Source: Narthecium ossifragum (taxonomy: Eukaryota > Streptophyta > Magnoliopsida > Dioscoreales > Nartheciaceae). Taken from it: a stretch of DNA of 64,000 nucleotides. The translations under genes were made by a program, and so were the position numbers. The notes beneath the pieces were generated by a model. That model made no database searches, was not told the origin of the DNA, and saw only the letters and a program-made list of their open reading frames with translations. Location: NCBI GenBank assembly GCA_963920575.1, contig OY986965.1:16010290-16074289 (forward strand). Direction: 5' to 3'. Positions 23,086 through 33,491 of the stretch are shown here, piece after piece (position 1 is the first letter of the stretch; every line of letters begins with the position of its first letter).

Positions 23086-24198
23086 CACACCCTGCTAGCT
23101 ATAGGCTATGCCTAGCCCTGTATGATTATCGTCATGTTGTTACATGCCTATATCTCTTTATCTGTGCCTGAGCATTGCATGCATCTTGTTTGCATTAGAG
23201 GCATATCATGTTAGGCGGGCGATGGATTGATCCCCGATCCGAGACTCTCGGGTAGCTCGAATCTAGTCTTAGGACCGCGGCTGGGTAGTCAGGATTAGGG
23301 CGTGATTGTTTAATCAGAATCTCCTGTTATCGAGGATGTATCATAGTTGGCTGTGATCTTTGCTTTGAGGTTTAGAGGTCGTGTTGTCTTCCCAAGGCTA
23401 AGTGTTAAGGATGGTCTTCGATGTCCCTGACATGGTCCCCAGGCAGTGGTTTCCTGCTGGGTAACGGTGATCCTACTAGCTCTGGTTCTCTTCCTCCCAG
23501 TGTGTTGGTTGATGTTCCCAGCGTGGTCGGTTGAGAAGAGTAGGATCCCTTTGGGGAGTCAATAGGGGTTGTGGGACCCCGTGGCATTCCTTAGGCTTGA
23601 GCGGAAAGATACCACTGTTGATGTTTTCCTCCCTTCTGTGTGTCGTAGAGTAGAACCCTACTGAGCTTATTGCTCACTCCTACCCGAGCTGCGTTTGCAG
23701 GTGCAGGCGCCAGTTCTTCAGCAGTGGAGCCGACGAGATCAGCTTTCGGAGGCGCGACTACATCCAGAGGTGTTTGGGGTTGCTGGAGGACGACTGTTGT
23801 ACTTTTGATAGTTTTGTATATTATGAACATCTTTCGAGGACTTTTGGGATTGTTTGTATAAGATCTTTTCCCTTGGAGGAATTTGATAAGAATTGTATCA
23901 GATGTTTAAAGTACAACTTGATGTATTTATAGATTGAATTACAGTTTACCTCTGGAATATAAATTGTTTAAGTTTATCTATGTTTTTCGCATTGTATCGC
24001 GCCAGTTGGAGATGAATAGTGATAGGAACCCTCACGCCCCGCCCTGGATGGGTTTTCTGGGTCGGGGTGTGACCACTGGTGGTCAAAAACAGCAATGCGC
24101 TCAACCGATCGCATCCCAAGGCCAACCGAGCCAAACCACAAACCCAGACCCTCGACCTAACGCGGTCGGACCGGGTTGGAGGTACGAGTCCTCACAAC
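23086..24198. repeat. Mosaic of two family F LTR fragments in opposite orientation
   Basis: About 23096-24075 reads on the plus strand like the 3' half of the LTRs at 48030-49192 and 58190-59192, ending GGGTCGGGGTGTGAC. It is flanked by about 120 bp of minus-strand LTR start (24198 down to 24080) and about 10 bp of minus-strand LTR end (23086). Confidence 0.6.
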
Positions 24199-26250
24199 CA
24201 TAGCCAAGGCCATCAGCTACGCCAAGACTCATGAGGCGAAGCAGTACGCAATCCGGCATGCCACGGCAAGGACGACGCCTGCACCTACCCGTCCAGCCCT
24301 CGCTGCCCGTGCCGCGCCCGCAAACTGGAGTTTGTGTGAGACTAGGACTCCTAATCCTACTCAAACTAGGACTCCTAGTCATACTCAAACTCTAGTCCGA
24401 CCCCAACGGAGACAGCTATCCCTAGCTGAACTGCAACAATGGAGACCACAAGGACTCTGCTTCCAATGTGACGAGCCTTATACACCGGGGCACCGTTGCA
24501 AGCAGCAACTCTACAACAAAGAAGTTGTCAACGACATCCTTGAGGAAACAACCATGGAAGATCTGGTTGGAGCTGAGCTTGAAGAGGAGACCACAGTCCT
24601 AGCTGAGCATGGAGAACCCTCACTTGTCATGATGATTGGTCAAGTGCTTGTGGCTCTTCCAGCTACCGAGTCCACGGTAGAGGACCCGCTGCCATCGCCT
24701 ACTTCTGATCCTCTACCACCTGATCCAGACAACATCTCCCACGGCCAACCTGAGTTCAGTCCAGCTCTCATGGCAGCATCAACCCCCTCGATAGCTGCCA
24801 TCTCTAGTCCGGTTCCTCAGTGGTTGGAACCAATTCAGGAGGATGTCAAAACCAATGCAGAGATGCAGAAGCTTGCTGAGAACATACAAAATGGAGATAT
24901 CAAGGGACCATGGACAGTTCGCAACAGAGTCATCTTCCACAAAAACCGCATCTTCTTGAGGAAGAACTCCCCAGTCATTCCAGAGATCTTGGTGACCATA
25001 CACTCTAGCACACATGAAGGGTTTGTCAAGATGTGGCATCGGCTGCGAACCACCTTCTACTGGAAAGGAGTTCAAACGTGGATCAAGGATTTCATCCGTT
25101 AGTGTGACACCTGCCAGCGACACAAGGCCCGAGACCCTGAAGCCAGCCGGCCTACTCCAGCCCCTACCCATCCCTCACGAGGTATGGACTGATGTCTCTA
25201 TGGACTTCATCGACGGACTCCCATCTTCTGGAGGGTACACATCCATTCTAGTAGTCATCGACAGATTGTCCAAATATGCACACTTCGCTCCCCTACGGCA
25301 TCCCTACACGGCATACTTAGTAGCTCGAGTTTTCTTCGACACAGTGTTCAAACTCCATGGCATGCCAACCAGCATCATCTGTGATCGAGATCCTACCTTC
25401 ACCATCAACTTTTGGCAGGAGATCTTCAGATTGCAAGGAGTCAAGTTCAGATTCTCCTCAGCATACCACCCCCAGACGGATGGCCAAACTGAAGTAGTAA
25501 ACCGATCCCTGGAGATGTACTTACGATGTTTTTCAGGTGATCGTCATACACAATGGACCCAATGGTTGACTTGGGCGGAGTACATATATAACACTAGTTG
25601 GCACGCCAGCATCCAGCGGACACCCTACGAGGTAGTGTATGGGAGACCTCCACCATCCCTCCTCTCCTATGTACCCGGGACAGCCAGATCAGCAGCTGTA
25701 GATCACTTCCTAGTTGAACGGGATCAAGTGATAGCAGATGTTAAGTCAATGTTAGCAGCTGCCCAGAATAGGATGAAGCAGACTTATGACCGTGGACATT
25801 GAGACGTCAAGTTTCAGATTGGTGAGATGGTCTATGTCAAGTTACAACCCTATCGACAGAAGTCCATGGCCAAGCGCAAGTCACAGAAGCTCGCCGCGAA
25901 GTTCTATGGGCCATACGAGGTACTGGAGCGTATAGGAGTTGTCGCCTATCGCTTCCGTCTTCCATCAGATTCCAAGGTGCACCCCATTTTTCATGTGTCA
26001 CTTCTGAAAAAGCATGCTGGAACTGAAGTACCCGTCATCACCGAGATTCCGGACCCCTCAGAGGAGCAGCCCAAGCTGTACCCCTAGGCTATCATCGACC
26101 ATCGGCATCCTCCCCGTCACCAAGAAGAAGTTCTAGTACATTGGAAGGGCCATAGTCTAGCTGAAGCCACATGGGAGGTGCTCACTGATTTCTTGGATCG
26201 TTATCCCGACTTCGGCCTTGAGGACAAGGCACTTTTCGAAGGGGGAGGGG
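24199..26250 (+). pseudogene. Gag-integrase-chromodomain polyprotein remnant of family C
   Basis: Frames read in order: gag tail with a CX2CX7HXC knuckle (CFQCDEPYTPGHRC, near 24460); a jump over the whole PR-RT-RH region; the integrase H2C2 zinc finger (HSSTHEG...CDTCQRH); the integrase core with MDFIDGLP, CDRDPTF and YHPQTDGQTEVVNRSLE (D, D, E); then HPIFHVSLLKK and a chromodomain (VHWKGHSLAEATWE...FLDRYP). Stops or frame changes occur at 25100, about 25140, 25800 and 26085, so no protein is made. Integrase inserts cDNA; the chromodomain typically steers insertion to marked chromatin. A gag-integrase junction without RT means any movement depended on a relative. Confidence 0.88.
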
Positions 26251-26251
26251 A

Positions 26252-27149
26252 TGATACGGTTCAAAATCCAGCTCCACCTGGGCTAGACCAACCCACTCCC
26301 AATTCTTAGGCAGGGCACACATGTGGGGTAGGCCCAGGAGGGACCCACGCAGGTGAGGCCCCACCTCCTAGGAGGACCCGACCTTGGACCAGGGCCCAGG
26401 CTAAAGCCAGCCATAAGGAATCCTATTCCTAGCTGGTCATTTCCTAAGTTGGTTCTTAGTTGATTTCCTAGTTTGAGTTCAGTTTGTACTTAGCTAGTTT
26501 CTATTTAATTGAGTTCTAGTTTTGGTTGAGTCAAGTCACTTGCTTACTTAGTTCATTTCTGGAGTCAGTTTGAGTTGAATTAGTAAGAGTCTATTTACTT
26601 GCTGTTCAAGCAAGAAGGTATTCAGTTTGTAGTAGAACTCTCTTGAGGCCTCTATAAAAGGACCTCTATAGCTTGTAATCAGGGAGGACGAATTTTGAGA
26701 ATAATATAAAGTTATTAGTAGAGTAATTATAGGAGTAGCTGTAACCCTAGGAGTAGCCATAACTTAATACTTCACAGCCACCAGCCACCTTCATCTCTCT
26801 CTCCTGCCGGATTCTCTCTCCACCAACCGGCCACCATCCATTGCCGTCCACCGCTGCCATCTACAGTGCACGTCCCCATCACCGGCGTCCATCCTTGGCT
26901 GCCGACTCTCCATCGCCACCTCCCTTGGCTTGGATCTCCAAGAGTAACCGCCCAAGCCTAAGAGGATCTACAAGGTATCCTCTTCTCTTCCGTCTCCCAC
27001 CTCCAGTCTTCACCTTCCTCGTCGAATACCTAGGGTACTTCTCCTAAAACCCAAGGTATCTCTCGACCTAGCCATAGATTTGGCTAAGGAGGAACTGAGA
27101 CCGGGCAAGAGACCAGGTACCCGTGCCTACGAGAAGGCTCGGCGTAACA
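26252..27149 (+). repeat. Family C 3' LTR (898 bp)
   Basis: From TGATACGGTTC, directly after the purine tract GAAGGGGGAGGGGA, to CGTAACA. A TATA motif CTATAAAAGGACC lies near 26650. Confidence 0.85.
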
Positions 27150-27154
27150 TGTTG

Positions 27155-27899
27155 AAACCGCTATTATTGCGGATCATATGACTGATTTCACGACCACTTT
27201 GGTATGCATATCTACAATTCATCTCCATCAAAAAAATTGTAGATGATACTCTTACTCTTGGATTTTTCACTACATGCAGATATTTTACATTCGACAATCT
27301 CTTATCCAATGGACGCAGGAAGTCGGGAGGCAAAATGGGTTAGTCATAGTCGTGAAAAACTCGGAGGTTGGGGCTCCTGACAGAAAACCAAGACTCACCT
27401 TAGCATGTGAGAGGAGCGGCGAATATAAGGACTCAAAATAGTGGAGGAAGAACTTGGAGAATGCACAAGTGAAACGGAGGAAAACCTGCAGCACAAAGAA
27501 ATGTAGCTGCCCTTTCCAACTCCGAGGAGTGAAGCTTGCAAGCAACGACGAATGGATGGTCAGGGTGGAATGCGGGGTGCATAACCACCCACCCGACCTT
27601 CATCTTGAAGGCCATTCGTACGCAGGGAGATTATCAAAAGAAGAGCAGCAAGTCCTGGTCGATATGTAGAAGAGTCTAGTGAAACACAGGGAGATATTGT
27701 ACACTCTGAAGCAGAGGAATGGATTGAATGTCTCGACTATGAGACACGTGTACAATGCTAGACGAAAGCACAGAGTTCTCGATAGAGCAGGCAGGTTAGA
27801 GATGCAAACAACTCATGGGGCATCTACATGCCTATGGTTACACGGAGTGGCATACGAGTGACGATGACACATCTGTTGTTCGTAGTATATTATGGGCAC
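27155..27899 (+). pseudogene. Mutator-like transposase, N-terminal part with FAR1-type DNA-binding domain
   Basis: After a small exon (15904-15935 joined to 27155-27201, then a GTATGC donor), the frame from about 27279 reads SLIQWTQEVGRQNG, LTLACERSGEY, then KKCSCPFQLRGVK and VRVECGVHNH. The Cys/His pattern is the FAR1/WRKY-GCM1 zinc domain. This is followed by GHSYAGRLSKEE and GLNVSTMRHVYNARRKHR, the standard block ahead of the MULE transposase core. Two in-frame stops (near 27440 and 27667) and a frameshift near 27805 disable it. The family-F LTR interrupts it at 27900, within SILWA. Confidence 0.85.
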
Positions 27900-29816
27900 T
27901 GTCACACCCCGGCCTGGAAAACCCATCCGGACCGGGACACGAGGGGGGTTCCCACATCTACTAACATCAAACTGGCGGAAACAATTACAATAAACAAATA
28001 GAGGACAGAAGTAAATCTAACATCTACTTTTCCAAAAACTGTACATACATCACAGTTATATCAAAAAATTTTGATACGAGTCGATCCGACTCGACCAACT
28101 GGACCCGAACCCAGAAGAGGAACCAAGCTGGTTCAGCCTCTTTCCTAGTTTGACTTGGACTTCCCTAGTTCAAACTAGAGTATTTAATTAGTATTTATCA
28201 TTAGTCTTTTAGGGGCTGTTTGGCAACCATGGTATGAGAAGGATAAGCTGGATTAGAGGATGGGCGGATTCCGAATCCAGCCTATCCTTGCGTTTGGTTC
28301 AAATATTGACTCGGAATCCAACGTATCCGACCGGGATCGGATTCTGAATTTTCTGAATCGCGGCGTCCGCTCAAATCGAGCGGACGCCATTCCTCATCGC
28401 ATTGTGGAATGCGAAAACCCATGGGGCCCACGATGCTTATTCCAAAGCTGGGATCACTCGGGATCACATGAGCTCCATCCTATGCCCTAAGACCCCGAAG
28501 AGTTCATCGCGATGGCGAGAGGCGGCTGATCACTCGAGCATTCCTAGTTCCGCCGGCTTGGATCTCGAGCTTTCCCGACGATGGTTTCTTCCTCCTTCAA
28601 CCTTCAACACGAGATCTAGCCATAGATCGTCTCCTCCAACCTGAAACGATCACCCCCCATAGATCATCTCCTCCATCCTCCACCTTAACCGACCTCTACT
28701 GTATCTAGATCTGGCGAGATCTCCTCGATTTGGCGAGATCTCCCCCATCCTTCACCTCCCTGGGTTGATGCAGGAAGAAGGTTTGTTTTCATTTGTTCCT
28801 CTCTGCTATTGTATCTGGATCTGCCGAGATCATCATTCGTTCCTCTCTGCTATTTTATTGAACAATCCTGCCTTTGATGCAGGAAGAAGGTTTGTTTGCA
28901 TAGAAACATGTTGACCAGTTTGTATGGTCTTTTCATCTTTTGGTTCATATGTACTGCATTCTTTTGCCATGGGGGGGGGGGTTGGTCATTGATCTCATTC
29001 ATTCATCTTTTTTGGTTTTTGGCTCATTGTTAATGACTGATATCAAGCATCTTTTGGGATTTCTATGGAGTAAATAGACTATGTTGTATGCTATTAATTC
29101 ATACTGGGTGTTCCTGAGTGAGGTATACATGATCTTAAATCGTTCTCTTCTTTTCTCTATGTACAGTGATCTCTTACTTCTAGCCCTGTATATATATAAT
29201 TCACATGTTTATCTATAGCATAATTAGTTATCCTATGAAACAAATTTGCTTGGTTATTCAATAAATTGCAATCTCCAGATGATCTTAAATCCCTTTTTGT
29301 AGTCTCTATCATACCTTTTATTTCATTGCTTGAGTACATTTTCTGTTCATCTCAGGGTATTAGCCGTGCTGCAAATCAAATCCCGTGGGCCTACTGCTTC
29401 AGATCTGAGGAACTCATCCTGTACTTAAGGTCTTTCTAATACCTGATCCCCATCTAGTGTCTTGATTTTTTTCCGCTCTCTATGTAACAAGAGCTCATGT
29501 TTTATGTCTTGATTTCGCTCGATTTATATCTTGATTTTTGCCACTGATGCTTGATCCCTTGTATATTGATATGTTTTTGCTCTCCACGTAACGAGAGCTC
29601 TTAATTCATATGTATGCTGAATATTTCTTGATGGCTAATGCCCTCCTATCTGTTTGATCCCCTGTTTCTTGATGACATCATGATTCATATTATCATTTCT
29701 AAGTTTTCTACTTGTTGACATAAGGATTGATACTCCATGTCTTGTAGATGGATGCTATGTATGCTGAAGAGCAACAAAGACATGCTATAATAATCCATGT
29801 GTTGGTTACTTGATAT

Positions 29817-31054
29817 ATGTTCATGGTTTGGTTTTACGAGGCCCTAGAAATGGAACGTACCCCTGCAATTGATAGAGGAGTAGAAAGGGCCAGTTACATT
29901 GATCGATTGACCACGGATGATGTGTGTCTTAAAATGGTTAGAATGAGAAGAGAACCTTTTATGGCGTTGTGCAAAATATTACGGGATAGGCAGCTTCTAA
30001 AGAATACACGTCACACAACTGTAGAGGAGCAAATGTTGATGTTCCTACACATACTTGGACACAACGTGCGCAACATTGTGATAAAAAACAACTTCATGAG
30101 ATCTGGCGAGACAGTGTCGAGGTACTTTAATAAAATCCTAGCTGCCATAGGAGCTCTTCGGAATGATTATATCAAGCCTCCACCACTTGCAACGCAATCA
30201 TACATAGCAAATAGGCCAAAATATACCTATTTCAAGGTATGTATTTGAACACCTCTATAAGTCTTCCATCTCAACAGCCTTTGGTACATGATAATTTGTG
30301 ATGAATAACATATGAATACACTTCAGGATTGTGTTGGAGCAATAGATGGAACACATGTGCATGCTTCCGTGCCTCCAAATATTGCACCTGCCTTTTATGG
30401 TAGGAAAGGCTACCCAACGCAAAATGTCTTAGCAGCGGTGGATTTTGATTTAAAATTCACTTATGTTCTTGCTGGGTGGGAGGGGTCTGCGCATGATGCC
30501 TTAGTACTTCGTGACGCTCTTGAGAGGCCTAATGGGCTTACCGTCCCAGAAGGTGAGTTGTACGGATGAATTAAAGTCGGTATTTGCGATGTAATCAATT
30601 GCTTGAGCTTGATACATTGATATTGACAGGGAAATTTTATTTGTGCGATGCGGGGTATTCGACGAGACCCGATTTTATTGCTCCGTATCGTGGATTTCGA
30701 TATCATTTACAAGACTTTAGCGGACGGCAACCTTCTTCACCAGAAGAATTATTCAACTATATCCACTCTTCAGCTCGGACCTCTGTTGAGCGAGCATTTG
30801 GAGCTCTTAAGAATCGGTTTAAAATTTTGACATCCAGACCTTTTTATCCTTTTCCAACACAAGTAGACCTTGTACTGGCATGCTGCATTCTCCATAATTA
30901 CATCATAGACTGTGGAGGTGATAGCGTGATACCGTCGGAGACCGATTGGGTACCTCCGGTTCGTTCTGCGCCGAGGACAAGAAGAGAGGAAAGAGCAGAG
31001 ACATCTGAATGGCTAAGGAAGAGAGAAGCTATAACCACAGATGTGGGCGAATAG
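29817..31054 (+). CDS. PIF/Harbinger DDE transposase (nuclease)
   Basis: Three exons, 29817-30236, 30327-30552 and 30630-31054, join in phase through GT-AG introns into 356 codons. The N-terminal part (YIDRLTTDDVCLKMVRM, then HTTVEEQMLMFLHILGH) is the helical region preceding DDE_Tnp_4. The catalytic triad reads AIDGTHV (D147), GSAHDA (D197) and SVERAFG (E269), and CILHNYI closes the fold. The enzyme cuts and pastes the element at TWA targets and needs the Myb-like partner for nuclear import and DNA binding in this family. No stop or frameshift is seen, so it could be functional. The start is uncertain: 29817 or the in-frame ATG at 29850. Confidence 0.9.
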
Positions 31055-31294
31055 GGATAGCTTGATATGACTGTGTGTTGTGTATTGGCATGCTGTATTG
31101 TTTGATCTTAGTACTATGTAACTTAAATACTTTGTTATCTCTCAAATTTGCATCATTTGTTTCTAGTTGTATTGTTGAATGACAATGCTTGTTATCAATT
31201 TTTTCCTGACTGTCTATGTTGTTTATCTATTTTGTTATTTTTCTACATAATGTTGGATGTCTATTTTTGTTTATCTTCACTTTTATATGAAGGT

Positions 31295-32311
31295 ATGGAG
31301 TTCGAGGCAACGGATGAGAGTAATAGGAAGAGTGAGAAAAGAAAGAAGATAGTGAATCAAGTACGGTGGGATGATGGGAGAGATGATTTTTTTTTGAAAA
31401 AGCTAGCTGAACTGGCCACAGAGCATGGTAAACTACATACTACTGCTCTTAAGGCGGCAGCTTCTGCCATGTCAGAGAAATGGGGACATGTTATCACGGT
31501 TAATAACATCAATAATCACTTGCGATTGTACAAGAAAAAGTGGAGACGGATCACAAAGATCAAGGCTTTAAGTGGGATCGACTTTGATCGAGATACGAAG
31601 GTGATTACCATGGGCGTAGACGAAGCTGCAACATGGATAGCAGTAAGTCACATGGAAGTCATTAACAAGCCTAATTGATTTATCCTAATTTATTAATTAT
31701 TCCAAATGATTTATTACATTTCAGGCCAACCCCGATGATGCCCCCTTCATTAACAAGCCAATTGTTGGATATGATGAGATGGAGATCATTATGGGTGGCA
31801 GCCAAGCGCGAGGATCATTTGCACGTGGCTTCGCGGATCCATTTGCTGCATCTCAAGAGGGCAGTAGCAGTGCTTTTCATATGGATACATCCGAAAGTCC
31901 CTTGATGTCCCAAGGTGCCCATGATGGTGATGATATCAACAATGAACCCATGGATGATGAAACCTCTCTTCGGCCTCCCTCGGTGACACCTGATAATGCT
32001 ACGAGGGGAAGAGCAATCGGGGAAAGAGGATGTTGGGTATGGATGAGAAGTTTGATATGATGTTTTCGAAACTGGATACCATCAATGAAACTATGAAGGC
32101 TTCAAGGTTACCAGAATTCAACAAGGAACTATTTTCGGAGGTAATGGGTATGATTGAATATGGTTACGAGGAGGAGGATCTCGTGGATGCTTATGATGCA
32201 CTTATGACAAATGATACACAAGCTAGATCTTTTTTAGGGAAGAACCCTCGCTTCCGCAAGAAATGGATTGACAATTACCTAACTAGTGCAAGAGGTGGTC
32301 CTAGTAATTAG
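31295..32311 (+). pseudogene. Harbinger ORF1: Myb/SANT-like DNA-binding partner, frameshifted
   Basis: Exon 31295-31642 (116 codons) has a Trp-containing Myb/SANT-like domain: VRWDDGRDDFFLKKLAE, then NNHLRLYKKKWRR. It is spliced (GTAAGT donor; TTTCAG acceptor before 31725) to an acidic middle region from 31725. Near 32030-32050 the reading frame shifts: the C-terminal block MDEKFDMMFSKLDTINETM to the stop at 32311 is in another frame. So either this copy is broken or a small unrecognised splice repairs it. It lies directly downstream of the transposase on the same strand, the usual Harbinger pairing. Confidence 0.8.
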
Positions 32312-33191
32312 TCTTGTGTGGGTTAAGTGCTTTTTGGACAGTTTTTATGGAGCTGTAATTTGGACAATTTAATTTCTAGGCTTGTGGGAAACTACGTTTT
32401 ATTCGATGTCATTAATGTTTGGTCTGTACGATAGCTATGTTAGAATACTTTGCCATGATGCTCTGTTTTGAAGTTCATTGTGGGAAACTATCTCTCTACA
32501 GTGTTGTGGGTTTGTGTACTGTGTTTGTATGACTGTCTCTCTTGCGGAAATTGACTGAGCTTGGTTGTCTTCAATGTCTTGGTCCTGTGTTGGGATAAAG
32601 AGCGGTAGAATCTTGGTTACCTTGGTTTTCAAGAAAAATTGGTAACTCTATTGTCATTGCTGCTTAGTTGCTATGCCTACGATGTGAGGCATTTTCATAG
32701 AAATCTGTACAACATGTCTAGGAATAAAAGTTGCATAGATAATTGCAAGAGACAGGATTTGTTTCTCCAAAGATGATGTTCTTTTTTAACTTCTTAAAGG
32801 TGGATTGCCTTTATTCTAAGTCAATGGAAAGCCAAGGAAAGTGTTCAGAGTTGATTGCTACTCTAGCCTAACAGTGAGTGCTGTCCAAATTTTGAAGCCA
32901 ATTGATACAACTGTCTTACCTACTACTTTACTACTTGCAGCATGAGCGAAATTCTTATTGAAATTGATGAATCGGATTTGATGAAATGCAGTTGCTTTCT
33001 TTTGTACCTGGGATCTATTAAGATCTCTAAAATATCTTTTCCAACAAAACAATTATTTTCACTTTTATGGATCTATCACCTACTAGGGACAGGTTTCTCG
33101 GTGTTAACTAGATATATGCCATGCTCTGTTTAATTTCAAATCATATGTATTCATAGATGTTGCGATGCTTGCAGTTATTTGTTGCATAGGT

Positions 33192-33491
33192 ATGGCTCCC
33201 TCCTATGTGGTATTTAAAGGGAGAAGACAAGGCATCTATCAAACCTGGGAAGAATGTCATGCACAGGTTTCGGGATTCTCCAGGGCTTGCTATAAGAAGT
33301 ACAGGTCAATGGAGGATGCGGAACAAGCCTACTTTGAATATTTCAAAAATGAAGATAGGAAATGTTTTGCTACAAAAACTGAAGATAAGACAGCTACGGA
33401 GAAAGGCCACAATCCAGCCTTATTATGCTGCCTTTTTGTCTTTTGTGTTTCATGTGTTGTTGTTATCATTGGTTTACTCATGATTAAGTAG
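33192..33491 (+). CDS. Harbinger ORF3: RNase H1 N-terminal (viroplasmin-like) domain with C-terminal membrane segment
   Basis: 99 codons from the ATG at 33192; an in-frame ATG at 33165 would add nine. Residues 4-55 contain YVVFKGRRQGIY, WEECHAQVSGF and YKKYRSMEDAE, the fold found at the N terminus of RNase H1 (hybrid-binding domain) and also called the viroplasmin domain. No catalytic RNase H domain follows. Residues 74-97 are a continuous hydrophobic stretch ending MIK, like a tail anchor. The frame is open and lies between ORF1 and the right terminal repeat. Such a third ORF is not part of the usual two-gene Harbinger plan. It may be a captured host domain; it could bind RNA:DNA hybrids or dsRNA at a membrane, but this is inference. 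Confidence 0.75.
   Translation: MAPSYVVFKGRRQGIYQTWEECHAQVSGFSRACYKKYRSMEDAEQAYFEYFKNEDRKCFATKTEDKTATEKGHNPALLCCLFVFCVSCVVVIIGLLMIK

Larger units (their letters stand above)
16222..24198 (-). mobile_element. Family F gypsy element remnant, minus strand
   Basis: Right end CCTCACA at 24198 is the reverse complement of the family-F LTR start TGTGAGGAC. A tRNA-Met type primer site (minus-strand TTTGGTATCAGAGCAGGC, about 23067-23085) is followed on the minus strand by gag (about 20420-20250) and pol (to about 16450). It is interrupted by a solo LTR of the same family (20684-23059). The left LTR is missing, and the element deleted part of the family C element it entered. Confidence 0.65.
15936..27149 (+). 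mobile_element. Chromodomain Ty3/gypsy element, internally deleted and invaded ('family C')
   Basis: LTR starts TGATACGGTTC and ends GGCGTAACA. A perfect 5-bp duplication TGTTG flanks the whole (15931-15935 and 27150-27154). The 5' LTR survives only as 15936-16221; the 3' LTR is complete at 26252-27149. The interior retains gag zinc knuckle, integrase and chromodomain (24199-26250) but no protease, reverse transcriptase or RNase H. The 5' LTR remainder and gag start were lost where a minus-strand family-F element now sits (16222-24198). It inserted into the transposase exon of the Mutator-like element. Confidence 0.85.

Noticed and set aside
28960..28985. Homopolymer G run as a possible assembly gap or telomere-like motif
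   Set aside because: A simple G run of about 10-11 in Harbinger non-coding sequence, nothing repeated around it.
33192..33491. Viroplasmin-type domain as evidence of a pararetrovirus insertion
   Set aside because: The same fold is the N-terminal domain of cellular RNase H1. It lies inside Harbinger TIRs with no viral genes nearby, so a host-domain capture is simpler.
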